NCBI RefSeq assembly: GCF_013839525.1
Contig: NZ_JACDIS010000003.1
Location: 124,001-188,000 of the forward strand
DNA length: 64,000 nt
Source of the DNA: Chthonobacter rhizosphaerae
Lineage (GTDB): Bacteria; Pseudomonadota; Alphaproteobacteria; Rhizobiales; Pleomorphomonadaceae
Direction: 5' to 3'
In this document: positions 7,864-16,575 of the stretch, in pieces
Layout of the letters: the number at the start of each line of letters is the position of its first letter
Numbering within the stretch: position 1 is the first letter of the stretch
The notes under the pieces: model-generated
The model's input: only the letters and a program-made list of their open reading frames with translations
Told to the model about the DNA's origin: nothing
The model's database searches: none
Program-made: the position numbers and the translations under genes

Positions 7864-9246
7864 TCAGGCGGTCCGCAGGGTCTCCGCCGAGACCCACGCC
7901 TCGGCGTCGTCGAGGGTGCGCTCGATGCGGTCGAACAGTTCGTTGAGCTCGTCCTCGGTGATGATCATCGGCGGGCAGACCGCGATGGTGTCGCCGATCG
8001 CGCGCACGATCACCCGGTTCGCCTCGCCGAATCGGGCGGTGCGCGGGCCGACGCCCTGGGTCGGCAGGAAGGCGCGCTTCGTGGCCTTGTCGGCGACGAG
8101 CTCGATGCCGCCCATCAGGCCCTTGTACCGGGTCTCGCCCACCAGCGGGTGGTCCCTGAGGCGCTCCAGCCGGGCGGCGAAGAGGGGCGCGAGGCCCTGC
8201 ACGCGGCCGACGATGTTGCGCCTCTCGTAGATCTCCAGCGTCTTCACGCCGACGGCGCAGCCGAGCGGATGGCCGCCGTAGGTGTAGCCGTGGCCGAAGG
8301 TGCCGATCTTGGCGGACTGGGCCTCGATCGCCTCGTAGATCCAGCCCGGCAGCATGACGGCGGACAGCGGCACGTAGGCGGCGGTCAGCTGCTTGGCGAT
8401 CGACATGGTGGTCGGCCGCATGCCCATGGTGGTGGCGCCGAACCAGTTGCCCGTCCGGCCGAAGCCGCAGATCACCTCGTCGTCGATGAGCATGATCTCG
8501 TGCTCGTCGAGGATGGGCTGGATCGCCTCGAAATAGCCCTCCGGCGGCACGATCACGCCGCCGGCGCCCATCACCGGCTCGGCGATCATGGCCGCGATGG
8601 TGTGGCCGCCCTCCCGCTCGATCAGGTCGCGGAGGTTCTGGGCGAGGCGCGCGACGAAGTCGGCCTCCGACTCGCCCGGCTCGCCGAACCGGTAGTGGTG
8701 CGGGCAGTCGGTGTGGAGGATGCGGTCCACCGGCAGGTCGAAGTCGCGGTGGTTGTTGGGCAGGCCGGTCAGCGAGGCCGACACGATGGTGACGCCGTGG
8801 TAGCCCTTCACCCGGCTGATGATCTTCTTCTTCTCCGGCCGCCCGAGGGCGTTGTTGAGGTACCAGGCGAGCTTGATCTGGGTGTCGTTCGCCTCCGAGC
8901 CGGACGAGGAGAACAGAACCTTGTCCACCGGCATCGGCGCGATCGACTTCAGCTTCTCGGCGAGCTCGATGGCCGGCTCGAAGCCCTTGCCGCCGAAGAG
9001 GTGGTAGTAGGGCAGCTTGCGCAGCTGCTCGGTGGCGGCGTCCACCAGTTCCTCGTCGCCGAAGCCCAGCCCGGCGCACCAGAGGCCGGCCATGCCCTCG
9101 ATGTATTCCTTGCCGTGGGTGTCGTAGACATAGACGCCCTTGCCGGACTCCAGCACCAGCGGGCCGATCTGGCGCAGCGTGTGGAGCGGCGTATAGGGGT
9201 GCAGCACCGCGTCCACGTCGCGGGTCTGGACATTGGTGAGGGGCAT
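7864..9246 (-). CDS. Class III omega-aminotransferase (PLP-dependent)
   Basis: A 460-residue fold-type I, class III aminotransferase. It shows GLWCAGLGFG near residue 55, the phosphate-binding SSSGSEANDTQIK near residue 112, the YHG aromatic contact, LIDDEVICGFGRTG with the conserved Asp, the PLP Schiff-base lysine K285 in SIAKQL, and GHGYTYGGHP. This is the pattern of omega-amino acid and putrescine/GABA:pyruvate transaminases, so it should move a terminal amino group to pyruvate or a keto acid in the cytoplasm. The donor cannot be determined. A 118-bp palindromic repeat lies 42 bp upstream of its start. Confidence 0.93.
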   Translation of the reverse strand: MPLTNVQTRDVDAVLHPYTPLHTLRQIGPLVLESGKGVYVYDTHGKEYIEGMAGLWCAGLGFGDEELVDAATEQLRKLPYYHLFGGKGFEPAIELAEKLKSIAPMPVDKVLFSSSGSEANDTQIKLAWYLNNALGRPEKKKIISRVKGYHGVTIVSASLTGLPNNHRDFDLPVDRILHTDCPHHYRFGEPGESEADFVARLAQNLRDLIEREGGHTIAAMIAEPVMGAGGVIVPPEGYFEAIQPILDEHEIMLIDDEVICGFGRTGNWFGATTMGMRPTTMSIAKQLTAAYVPLSAVMLPGWIYEAIEAQSAKIGTFGHGYTYGGHPLGCAVGVKTLEIYERRNIVGRVQGLAPLFAARLERLRDHPLVGETRYKGLMGGIELVADKATKRAFLPTQGVGPRTARFGEANRVIVRAIGDTIAVCPPMIITEDELNELFDRIERTLDDAEAWVSAETLRTA

Positions 9247-9288
9247 GACGGCGACTCTCCCGAAAGCGGACCGTGTGAACCGGCGACA

Positions 9289-9406
9289 CTAGAGCATTCT
9301 CCGATCAAGTTGCACGACTTGATCGCCGAGAGAATGCTCCAGCTTATTGAATCTGGAGCGATTTCTTGTCGACCTGACGATTCCGTCAGGTCGGAAAGCG
9401 CTCTAG
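9289..9406. repeat. Family A 118-bp palindromic mosaic element, copy 1
   Basis: The element is bounded by CTAGAGC and GCGCTCTAG. Internally it has GAGCATTCTC...GAGAATGCTC enclosing GATCAAGT...ACTTGATC, then CTCCAG...CTGGAG, then GACCTGACG...CGTCAGGTC. It matches the copy at 11372-11489 over its full 118 bp with about ten substitutions and no indels. It resembles the mosaic palindromic elements common between genes in Hyphomicrobiales. This copy lies upstream of the aminotransferase start. Confidence 0.85.
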
Positions 9407-9544
9407 GGTGATCCGGCCGGGTTGGAAACGGGGAAGGCGCCAATCGCGCGGGAATGCGTCGGACGCCGCGCACAACCCGTCCGGCGGCCCGCCGGGCGCT
9501 TCTTCCCTATCTCCCGCCCCAACATAAGAGGGGCGTGCCACCAT

Positions 9545-9600
9545 CCTTCCCCTCAGGGGAAGGTGCTGAGCGAAGCGAAGCGGAAGGGGTCGTCTTTTCC
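9545..9600. repeat. Family B palindromic element, single copy
   Basis: The unit starts with a perfect 19-bp palindrome, CCTTCCCCT-C-AGGGGAAGG, and continues through GCGGAAGGGGTCGTCTTTTCC. Similar units are at 25213, 25496 and 44216. It lies in the gap between the aminotransferase and acyl-CoA ligase genes. Confidence 0.7.
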
Positions 9601-9663
9601 CGCGCCGCGCCGCCCATGACAACCGCCTCCGTTTTCCTTCTCATCGAAAACCCACTTGCCAAA

Positions 9664-9677
9664 CGTTTACGTAAGCG
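9664..9677. promoter_or_regulatory. TTACGTAA dyad upstream of acyl-CoA ligase
   Basis: CGTTTACGTAAGCG is a near-perfect 14-bp palindrome around TTACGTAA, 61 bp before the ligase ATG in a locally AT-rich stretch. Regulators of fatty and branched-chain acyl-CoA catabolism often use short ACGT-centred dyads (for example LiuR-type), so an operator is plausible. The identity is inference only. Confidence 0.3.
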
Positions 9678-9737
9678 GAAGGATGCCCGCCGAAAGCGCC
9701 GGGAACAGGCGCCGCTCGATCGGCAGGGAGGACGCCC

Positions 9738-11375
9738 ATGCAAGGGCTTATGCAGGACTGGCCGTTGATCGCCAGCAAGATCATCGACCACGCCGCCGCC
9801 AACCACGGCGCGCGGGAGATCGTGACCCGGTCCGTGGAGGGCCCCATTCACCGGACCACCTACGCGGAGGTCCGGGAGCGCTCGCTCATGGTGGCGAAGC
9901 GCCTGGAGCGGCACGGCATCCGGCTCGGTGACCGGGTGGCGACGCTCGCCTGGAACACGTGGCGGCACCTGGAGCTCTGGTACGGCATCCAGGGCCTCGG
10001 GGCGGTCTGCCATACGGTGAACCCGCGGCTCTTCCCGGAGCAGATCGCCTGGATCATGAACCACGCGGAATCCCGCCTGCTCTTCACCGACCTCACCTTC
10101 CTGCCGCTGATCGAGAAGCTGAAGCCGCTGATGCCCCATGTGGAGCAGGTGATCGTCCTCACCGACGAGGCCCACCTGCCGGCGACGGGCTTCGAGGCCG
10201 TCGCCTACGAGAGCTGGATCGCCGAGGCGGACGCCGACTTCCGCTGGCCGACGTTCGACGAGAACACCGCCGCCGGGCTCTGCTACACCTCCGGCACCAC
10301 CGGCGACCCGAAGGGCGTGCTCTACTCCCACCGGTCGAACGCGCTCCACGCGCTCCTCGCCTGCCTGCCGGACAGCTTCTCCCTCTCGTGCCGCGACACG
10401 GCGCTGCCCGTCGTGCCCATGTTCCACGCCAACTGCTGGGGCCTTGCCCATGCCGGCCCGATGGTCGGCGCGCGCCTCGTCCTGCCGGGCGCCAAGATGG
10501 ACGGCGCGTCCATCTTCGAACTGCTGCGCGACGAGAAGGTGACCCGCACCGCCGCCGTCCCGACCGTCTGGCTCATGCTGCTCCAGCACCTGGACAAGAC
10601 CGGCGAACGGCTGGAGGGCCTGGAGCGCGTGGTGATCGGCGGCTCGGCGGCGCCGCGCGCCATGATCCAGGCGTTCCGCGATCGCCATGGCATCGAGGTG
10701 GTGCACGCCTGGGGCATGACGGAGACGAGCCCGCTCGGCACGCTCTCGACCCTGAAGCCGGAGAACGCCGGCCTGTCCGGCGACGCCTGGCTGGACGTGC
10801 GGGAGAAGCAGGGCTTCACCCCCTTCGGCGTCGAGATCGAGATCACCGACGACGAGGGCCGTCCGCGCCCGCACGACGGCGAGACCTTCGGTCGCCTGAA
10901 GGTGCGCGGCCCGGCGGTCGCCCGCGGCTACTACAAGGTCGGCGACGTGATCGACGCGGACGGCTGGTTCGACACCGGCGACGTCGCCACCATCGACCCG
11001 CTCTCCTACATGCACATCACCGACCGGTCGAAGGACGTCATCAAGTCGGGCGGCGAGTGGATCTCGTCCATCGACCTGGAGAACATCGCCGTCGGCCACC
11101 CGGACGTGGCCGAGGCGGCCGTCATCGGCATCCGCCACCCGAAGTGGGACGAACGCCCCCTGCTGGTCGTGGTGGCGAAGGAAGGCCGGACGCCGACCCG
11201 CGACAGCCTGCTCGCCTTCTTCGAGAGCAAGGTCGCCAGGTGGTGGCTGCCGGACGACGTGGTGGTGGTGGACGAGATCCCGCACACCGCCACCGGCAAG
11301 ATCAAGAAGGTCACGCTCCGGGAGCGCTTCCGCGACTACCAGCTTCCGACCGGCTCGCCGAGGGACGCCGGCTAG
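9738..11375 (+). CDS. Acyl-CoA ligase / AMP-forming synthetase
   Basis: A 545-residue member of the ANL superfamily. It has the ATP-loop [12 protein letters not shown] near residue 188, WGMTET near 329, [11 protein letters not shown] near 414, the hinge region [15 protein letters not shown] near 431 and the adenylation lysine in [10 protein letters not shown] near residue 516. It activates a carboxylic acid to acyl-AMP and then acyl-CoA. The sequence style (medium/long-chain, also DmdB-like) does not fix the chain length. GGGAGGA precedes the ATG. Its stop codon TAG lies inside the second copy of the 118-bp repeat. Confidence 0.93.
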   Translation: MQGLMQDWPLIASKIIDHAAANHGAREIVTRSVEGPIHRTTYAEVRERSLMVAKRLERHGIRLGDRVATLAWNTWRHLELWYGIQGLGAVCHTVNPRLFPEQIAWIMNHAESRLLFTDLTFLPLIEKLKPLMPHVEQVIVLTDEAHLPATGFEAVAYESWIAEADADFRWPTFDENTAAGLCYTSGTTGDPKGVLYSHRSNALHALLACLPDSFSLSCRDTALPVVPMFHANCWGLAHAGPMVGARLVLPGAKMDGASIFELLRDEKVTRTAAVPTVWLMLLQHLDKTGERLEGLERVVIGGSAAPRAMIQAFRDRHGIEVVHAWGMTETSPLGTLSTLKPENAGLSGDAWLDVREKQGFTPFGVEIEITDDEGRPRPHDGETFGRLKVRGPAVARGYYKVGDVIDADGWFDTGDVATIDPLSYMHITDRSKDVIKSGGEWISSIDLENIAVGHPDVAEAAVIGIRHPKWDERPLLVVVAKEGRTPTRDSLLAFFESKVARWWLPDDVVVVDEIPHTATGKIKKVTLRERFRDYQLPTGSPRDAG

Positions 11376-11489
11376 AGCATTCTCCGATCAAGTTGCATGA
11401 CTTGATCGCCGAGAGACTGCTCCAACTTATCGAACCTGGAGCGAATTCCTGTCGGCCTGACGAGTCCGTCAGGTCGGAAGGCGCTCTAG
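11372..11489. repeat. Family A 118-bp palindromic mosaic element, copy 2
   Basis: Same architecture and exact length as the copy at 9289-9406. The terminal CTAG at each end falls in frame with a neighbouring gene: TAG at 11373-11375 stops the ligase on the plus strand, and TAG at 11488-11486 stops the MBL gene on the minus strand. The gap between these two convergent genes is essentially the element itself. Confidence 0.9.
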
Positions 11490-12370
11490 CCGCGCGTCCG
11501 CAGCACCGCTTCCACATTGTGCTGGTGTACCGGCTCGTAGGCGTCGAACCAGCGCAGCGTCCCGCTCGCAAGATCCGGCTCCAGCACGGATCGGAGCGGG
11601 CGCTCGGCAAGCGCCGGGTCGTCCTTCAGGGCGATCAGGAAGGCCACGTAGCGGGCCGTCGCGCCGATCAGGTCGGGCGGATAGCCGCCCGCCGCGATCA
11701 CCGCCGGGTCGCCGTGGTTGGGCAGGATGCGGTCGACCGGCCAGCCGCCGATCCGCCGCAGGTCGTCCAGGTGCCGGGCCAGCCGATCCGGCTCGTCCAC
11801 ATAGGTGATCGGGTCCTCCAGGGCGTCGCCCGCGAGGAGAAGCCCGGTCTCGGGCAGAAGCAGCAGAAGGCCGTCCTCGCTGTGGATGTCCACCGGCCGG
11901 AGCTCCACCCGGATCGATCCGACGTGGAGGACGTCCGGCCCGTCGATCAGCCGGGTCGGCATCACCAGCGGGTCGATCGGCGGACGGTCGCTGGCGAATC
12001 GCTGCCGATTCGCCTCCATCAGCTCCGCCGTCAGCCGCCGCGCCACGATCTCGCAATCGGCGAAGCGCGCGTTGCCGGCCACGTGGTCCGTGTGCCAATG
12101 GCTGAGCACGACCGTGATGCGGCGGACGCCGCGCTCCGACAGCGTCCGGCGGATGATGGCGGCATGCGCGAGCGAGATGTGGGTGTCGTAGACCAGGGCC
12201 TCCTCGCCGTCGACGATCGCGTAGGTGCAGACCCCGAGCGAAAAGGCGCCGTCGTCCAACCAGTTGGCCGCGTCTCCATGGATCCGGACGCCGGGCACGC
12301 GGCCGTCGTAGAAGGCGAGAACGCCCGCCGCCGGCTCCAGGATCGTCAAGGTCGAGCCCAGGTGGACCAT
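11486..12370 (-). CDS. MBL-fold metallo-hydrolase
   Basis: A 294-residue metallo-beta-lactamase-fold protein. The metal motif SHWHTDHVAGN (HxHxDH) is near residues 88-98, with further ligands in the DG and GDALEDP regions and PNHGDPAV late in the chain. It should be a cytoplasmic di-zinc hydrolase; the substrate is not evident. GGAGGG precedes the ATG by about 9 nt. It is convergent with the acyl-CoA ligase, and its stop codon is supplied by the 118-bp repeat. A short dyad, CCTTTCGC-CATT-GCGAAGG (12491-12509), lies upstream in its promoter region. Confidence 0.88.
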   Translation of the reverse strand: MVHLGSTLTILEPAAGVLAFYDGRVPGVRIHGDAANWLDDGAFSLGVCTYAIVDGEEALVYDTHISLAHAAIIRRTLSERGVRRITVVLSHWHTDHVAGNARFADCEIVARRLTAELMEANRQRFASDRPPIDPLVMPTRLIDGPDVLHVGSIRVELRPVDIHSEDGLLLLLPETGLLLAGDALEDPITYVDEPDRLARHLDDLRRIGGWPVDRILPNHGDPAVIAAGGYPPDLIGATARYVAFLIALKDDPALAERPLRSVLEPDLASGTLRWFDAYEPVHQHNVEAVLRTRG

Positions 12371-12730
12371 CGCGCGCCTCCCTCCGTGAAGCCCCGACCC
12401 TCGCAGACCGACCCGCCGACGTCCACCGGAACGCGACGCGGGCGCGGTCCCGGCGACGGCGTGTCCGGGCGGCCATCCACGGAAAACCAGCCTTTCGCCA
12501 TTGCGAAGGTTGACGAGACCGGCCCGCCTCTGCCACCCTCGTCATAATCACCAAGTCGTAAATGGCTTCCGACCCGCTGCGATGCTTTCTGGATCTGCTT
12601 CGCCTTTGGACCTCCATCGGCTGATATTTGTATGGCGCATGCCTATCGGTGGCTTCGACGGGACGTGACGCGCCGGGCGGGTACCCTGACGCGCAGCGGA
12701 CCCGCCCGCCGCCCATCCGAAGAGTGTTCG
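12371..12730. other. 360-bp divergent intergenic region
   Basis: This separates the MBL gene (minus) from the first orphan gene (plus). It becomes AT-richer between about 12540 and 12640, where promoter elements for the plus-strand gene would be expected. A dyad CCTTTCGC-CATT-GCGAAGG lies at 12491-12509. No gene is supported. Confidence 0.35.
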
Positions 12731-13639
12731 ATGGTCACCCTGACGCCGGCGAACAATCGTGGACTGGGCCGTCTTCCCTCTGCAGGTCGCGCGGGCGACT
12801 TGCCGGGCGATCTGACCACGTCCTCCGTGACGGATGACGGTGCGGGCAGCGCCGATCGCGACGTCCAGGCCGGCAACCCGGGGGTCGGGGCCGATCGCGG
12901 CGGCCAGGATGGCAAGGGTGGCGGCGCCCGGCCGGACCCTGCGGCGGCCATCGACTTCAAGACGGTCCTGCTCGGTTTCGTGCCGGACCGATCCTTCGGC
13001 GCAGACCCGGGCCAATCGGAACCGGGCCACTTCGAACGGGGCCACTTCGAACAGGGCCGCATCGACAAGGACGGGGACAAGCGCGGCCAGGCCCCGCCTG
13101 GCGATCCGCCCGGTGCGGACGACACCGACGCGGGCCGGGACGACCCCGCCCCACGCGCCCCGCCGCCCCTCGTTCCGCCCGCTGTCGAGATCGTCAGCCC
13201 GGCCCTCACGCGCGCGGCGGTCGCGATCCGCACCGCCTGGCGCGACCATCTGACCCCGCTCATCGACCTCATCGACGCGAATGCGGCCTCTCCCGCCCCA
13301 TCGGCCGAAGACGACGACGCCATCCGACCGTCCGACGCCGAGCCCGGCGAATGGGGACAGTTGGAGGACAACCCCATCGAGCGCCTGGTGGACGAGATCC
13401 GCGACCGCTATGCGGTGGCCGGCGAGATGGTGCTGACCGACGGCGGGCACACGCGGCTCGGCGCCTTCACCCTCGGCCTGCAGGGTCCGGGCTTTCGGGC
13501 CGAGATCACCCACGCCGAGCATGTCTACGACCGGCTCTTCCGCGCGACGGTGACCGAGGGCGCCGGACCGGTGAAGCCGATCACCCTCTCCCGCGCGATC
13601 CGGATCGCCGATCAGGCGGACGGCGAAACGGGCTTCTGA
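12731..13639 (+). CDS. Orphan protein with disordered N-terminal half, related to the next gene
   Basis: I do not recognise a named family. From the ATG at 12731 the product is 302 residues. About the first 155 are low-complexity, rich in Gly, Asp and Pro, with a short internal repeat (GHFERGHFEQG). The folded part begins near PAVEIVSPALTRAAVAIR and continues through ERLVDEIRDRY to LGAFTLGLQGPGFRAEIT and PITLSRAIRIA. Segments of this C-terminal part match the downstream gene in the same order. No signal peptide or membrane helix is evident. The start is uncertain because the frame stays open upstream and the ribosome site is weak. Confidence 0.6.
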   Translation: MVTLTPANNRGLGRLPSAGRAGDLPGDLTTSSVTDDGAGSADRDVQAGNPGVGADRGGQDGKGGGARPDPAAAIDFKTVLLGFVPDRSFGADPGQSEPGHFERGHFEQGRIDKDGDKRGQAPPGDPPGADDTDAGRDDPAPRAPPPLVPPAVEIVSPALTRAAVAIRTAWRDHLTPLIDLIDANAASPAPSAEDDDAIRPSDAEPGEWGQLEDNPIERLVDEIRDRYAVAGEMVLTDGGHTRLGAFTLGLQGPGFRAEITHAEHVYDRLFRATVTEGAGPVKPITLSRAIRIADQADGETGF

Positions 13640-13790
13640 CGCGGCCGCCTTGGGAATCTTTCCCGCCGCAATTGTCATAGATAACGATTGATTTACCAAT
13701 TTTCCCGCAGAATGACAGTCACGCTGGCTCGACGAACTCGAGTTGATGGCCGCCGCATGACGCGGCCGGCTTCGGACGGTGGCGCCCGGA

Positions 13791-14546
13791 ATGGACCCGG
13801 GCCGGACCGTCGGAGCATGTGTCGCCGTGTCGTCCTTCTCGTCCCATCTGGCGGCCTTCGCGCCGCCGCGAATCACGCCGCTCGACGTCCGCACCGCGGA
13901 CCCGGCCAGGTCCGCCGCCGGTCTCACCCCCCGCACCTGGGACGCCATCCTGGACGCGCCGCCATCGCGCGCGCCGGTGCGGACCGCCGGCGCAGGCCGG
14001 CGCGCCACCCTGGTCGCCGCCGGCCCGACGCTCCCGCTTCCCTCGCCGGTCAGTCTCAGCCGCACCTACCGCACCGGCGTCGAGGCGATCGCCCACGCGG
14101 TCGAACACCACGTCGGCCCGCTTCTCGCCATGGTGACGCGCATCCGCTGGGCCGAGGGCGTGCTCCACGGCGGCTCTGCGCCATGCGCCGCCGGCCCGGT
14201 CGCCAGCCGGGCGACCGCCTCTAGCCTCCTGGCGATCGACACCGAGCTCGCGGCCAACGCCGCCGCCGAGGTCGGCCGGCTGTTCCAGGTGGAGGGCCGG
14301 CTCCTCGGCCGCGACCCGGAGGGGCGCACCACCGCGGGTCCGTTCGAGCTCGTCTACAAGGGCGCCCTCTTCGACGCCCACCTCACGTACGGGGACGGCG
14401 GGCTGACCGCGCGCGTGGTGGACGCGGCGAGCGGCTTCTCGCGCCCCATCGATCCGGCCGAGGCCGCGCGGGCGTGGTTCGGGACGTCGACCGGCGGCCC
14501 GGCGCCGAACAAGGAAAACCCCGCCGGCGACGCCGACGGGGTCTAG
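13791..14546 (+). CDS. Orphan protein, divergent paralogue of the preceding gene
   Basis: About 251 residues, of unknown family. The N-terminal 80 residues are Pro/Ala-rich. A helical segment, TYRTGVEAIAHAVEHHVGP, and a C-terminal part with AGPFELVYKGALFDAHLTY and SRPIDPAEAARAWF align with RAAVAIRTAWRDHLTP, GAFTLGLQGPGFRAEIT and KPITLSRAIRIA of the upstream gene. GTG at 13779 or 13827 are alternative starts. The AT-rich stretch 13665-13720 upstream could carry its own promoter. It converges on minE with only 40 bp between. Confidence 0.6.
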   Translation: MDPGRTVGACVAVSSFSSHLAAFAPPRITPLDVRTADPARSAAGLTPRTWDAILDAPPSRAPVRTAGAGRRATLVAAGPTLPLPSPVSLSRTYRTGVEAIAHAVEHHVGPLLAMVTRIRWAEGVLHGGSAPCAAGPVASRATASSLLAIDTELAANAAAEVGRLFQVEGRLLGRDPEGRTTAGPFELVYKGALFDAHLTYGDGGLTARVVDAASGFSRPIDPAEAARAWFGTSTGGPAPNKENPAGDADGV

Positions 14547-14586
14547 AGATCAGGTCGCCGGGGCGGGACGACGGAGACCGCCACCG

Positions 14587-14862
14587 TCAACCGGACGCGA
14601 CCTTGCGCAGCTCGGTCCGGTTCGGGATCTCGATGTCGACCTCCAGCATGGAGACCTGGTCACCCCTGTCGAGCTTGACCATCACCTTGTCCTGGTCGAC
14701 GGTGACGTGCCGGGAGATGACCTCCAGGATCTCCTCGCGCAGCTTGGCGAGGAGATCGGGCTGGCCGCCCGTGGACGCCCGCTCGTGGGAGAGCAGGATC
14801 TGCAGCCGTTCCCGCGCCTGCGGGGCCGACGTGCGGCGGGTGAACATATTCAGCAGATTCAT
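14587..14862 (-). CDS. minE: Cell division topological specificity factor MinE
   Basis: A 91-residue protein of usual MinE length. The N-terminal membrane- and MinD-contacting region contains [19 protein letters not shown], followed by [13 protein letters not shown] and the dimerisation strand [11 protein letters not shown]. MinE stimulates MinD ATPase and drives the Min oscillation that keeps the division site at mid-cell. Its ATG overlaps the minD stop by 4 bp, implying translational coupling. It is the last gene of minCDE. Confidence 0.97.
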   Translation of the reverse strand: MNLLNMFTRRTSAPQARERLQILLSHERASTGGQPDLLAKLREEILEVISRHVTVDQDKVMVKLDRGDQVSMLEVDIEIPNRTELRKVASG

Positions 14863-15674
14863 GCGACCCTCCGGCCGAAGAGCGCGCCGAACAAGCTGCG
14901 CTTGTCGGTCGGCACCGTGATCGGAACATCGATCCCCATCAGGCGCAGGGCGGCGTCCAGGTAGGCGCGCGCCGGAGCGCTGTCCGGGTTGGCGATGGTG
15001 ACGGGTGAGCCGAGGTTGGAGGCGCTCAGCACCGCCTGGCTCTCCGGCACGATGCCGAGGAGCGGAATGGACAGGATTTCAAGCACGTCGTCGACCTTCA
15101 GCATCTCGCCCTTCTCGGCGCGGCTGGGGTCGTAGCGGGTGAGGAGCAGGAACTTGTCCATGCGCTCGCCCCGCTCGGCGCGGATCGTCTTGGAGTCCAG
15201 GAGGCCGATGATCCGGTCGCTGTCGCGGACCGACGAGACTTCCGGGTTGGTGACGACGACGGCCATGTCGGCATGGCGCATGGCGAGGGTCGCGCCGCGC
15301 TCGATGCCGGCCGGGCTGTCGCAGATGATCCAGTCGAAGCGCTCGCGCAGCTCCTCGATCACGCGGGCCACGCCCTCGGTCGAAAGCGCGTCCTTGTCGC
15401 GGGTCTGCGAGGCGGCGAGCAGGGACAGGTGCTCGCACCGCTTGTCGCGGATCAGCGCCTGGCTGAGCTTGGCGTCGCCCTGGACCACGTTGATCAGGTC
15501 GAACACCACGCGGCGCTCGGCGCCCATCACCAGGTCCAGGTTGCGCAGGCCGACATCGAAATCCACCACGCACACGGTCTGTCCGCTGAGCGCCAGCGCG
15601 GCGCCCAGGGCTGCCGTGGAGGTGGTCTTGCCGACCCCGCCCTTGCCCGATGTCACTACTAGTACTTTCGCCAT
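14859..15674 (-). CDS. minD: Septum site-determining ATPase MinD
   Basis: A 271-residue ParA/MinD-family ATPase. The deviant Walker A KGGVGKTT is at residues 10-17 with the signature lysine, the switch segment [11 protein letters not shown] near residue 117, and a basic amphipathic C-terminus ([13 protein letters not shown]) that anchors the ATP dimer to the membrane. It recruits MinC and is released by MinE. It lies 96 bp after minC and overlaps minE by 4 bp. Confidence 0.98.
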   Translation of the reverse strand: MAKVLVVTSGKGGVGKTTSTAALGAALALSGQTVCVVDFDVGLRNLDLVMGAERRVVFDLINVVQGDAKLSQALIRDKRCEHLSLLAASQTRDKDALSTEGVARVIEELRERFDWIICDSPAGIERGATLAMRHADMAVVVTNPEVSSVRDSDRIIGLLDSKTIRAERGERMDKFLLLTRYDPSRAEKGEMLKVDDVLEILSIPLLGIVPESQAVLSASNLGSPVTIANPDSAPARAYLDAALRLMGIDVPITVPTDKRSLFGALFGRRVA

Positions 15675-15770
15675 CGTCGTCTATCCTCGGCTGAGCCTTC
15701 GACCCGGACACCCTTTGGGGGTTTCTCCGGCCCCGTCCGCCCCCGAGCCAGGGCGGCGAGGCCGAAGGCC

Positions 15771-16508
15771 TCAGTCGAGCGCGGCAAACATGAGAGTGTC
15801 GTCCTTCAGCCAGACCTGCACGGGGCGGCCGAGCAGGCCGGGCTGCATCTCGTCGGCGGTCTGGTACAGCCCGTCGATGGAGAGAAGTTCGGCTTCCAGC
15901 TTGTGGCAGAAGATGCGGGCGGACGGGTTGCCGGTGGTTCCCGCCAGCACGCGCCCCCGGAGCGGGCCGTAGACGTGGACCGAGCCGCCGGCCACGATCT
16001 CGGCGCCGGACGCCACCGACCCGATCACCGTCACGTCGCCTTCCGGGAAGACGATCGACTGGCCGGACCGGACCGCGTGGTCGACCACGAGCGAGGGCGA
16101 CGTCGCCGGCACCAGTTGCGGCGGCGGCGCGGACTTGGGCTTCTCGTCCTCCTCGGACGTGGAGGCCTCCTCGTCCACCGGGTCGGGCACGTCCACCACA
16201 CGCCCGCCGCTCATGGCGGGCGGCATGCCGAGGCCGAGGGAGGACGCCTTGGCGCCCTCCACGCCCATCACCCGCACCTTGCGGTCGAACAACTTGGCAA
16301 TGAGATCCGCGAGCGCGGCCTTGTCCAGGTTGAGCGACGTCACGTCGAGAACGACGGCGCGGCCGATGAAGAAGCTGGGGGATCGGCGGAGCAGATCGTC
16401 GAACTCGACGAACCAGTCCTGAAGCGGGAGCTCGGGCGCGAGCACCAGCGCCAGGAAGGACCTGCCGCGAAACCTGATCGAATTGCGGGTTTTGGTTACC
16501 GTCGCCAT
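15771..16508 (-). CDS. minC: Septum site-determining protein MinC
   Basis: A 245-residue MinC. The N-terminal FtsZ-inhibiting domain covers residues 1-105 (RFRGRSFLALVL opening, DLIAKLFDRKVRVMG). A Pro/Glu-rich linker follows, then the C-terminal beta-helix with repeated Gly-Val turns (VRSGQSIVFPEGDVTVIGS, GNPSARIFCHKLEAELLS, ISIDGLYQ-like strand), which binds MinD. It blocks Z-ring assembly away from mid-cell. It is the first gene of the operon. A perfect TTAA-N7-TTAA box 48 bp upstream suggests cell-cycle control by CtrA. Confidence 0.96.
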   Translation of the reverse strand: MATVTKTRNSIRFRGRSFLALVLAPELPLQDWFVEFDDLLRRSPSFFIGRAVVLDVTSLNLDKAALADLIAKLFDRKVRVMGVEGAKASSLGLGMPPAMSGGRVVDVPDPVDEEASTSEEDEKPKSAPPPQLVPATSPSLVVDHAVRSGQSIVFPEGDVTVIGSVASGAEIVAGGSVHVYGPLRGRVLAGTTGNPSARIFCHKLEAELLSIDGLYQTADEMQPGLLGRPVQVWLKDDTLMFAALD

Positions 16509-16555
16509 CGCTGCACGTGGAATTCGTCTGGGGCCTTGATTTGGCCACGGGATGG

Positions 16556-16570
16556 TTAACGAGGAGTTAA
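16556..16570. promoter_or_regulatory. CtrA-type box upstream of minC
   Basis: TTAA-CGAGGAG-TTAA matches the full CtrA consensus TTAA-N7-TTAA, and a further TTAA follows at 16572. It lies 48 bp upstream of the minC ATG in an AT-rich promoter region. CtrA control of min genes is known in other Hyphomicrobiales such as Sinorhizobium and Brucella; its operation here is inferred. Confidence 0.7.
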
Positions 16571-16575
16571 CTTAA

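Noticed and set aside
9959-12547. An 862-codon plus-strand open frame
   Set aside because: It is a shifted frame of the acyl-CoA ligase continuing antisense through the MBL gene; composition is Arg-rich and it has no family signature.
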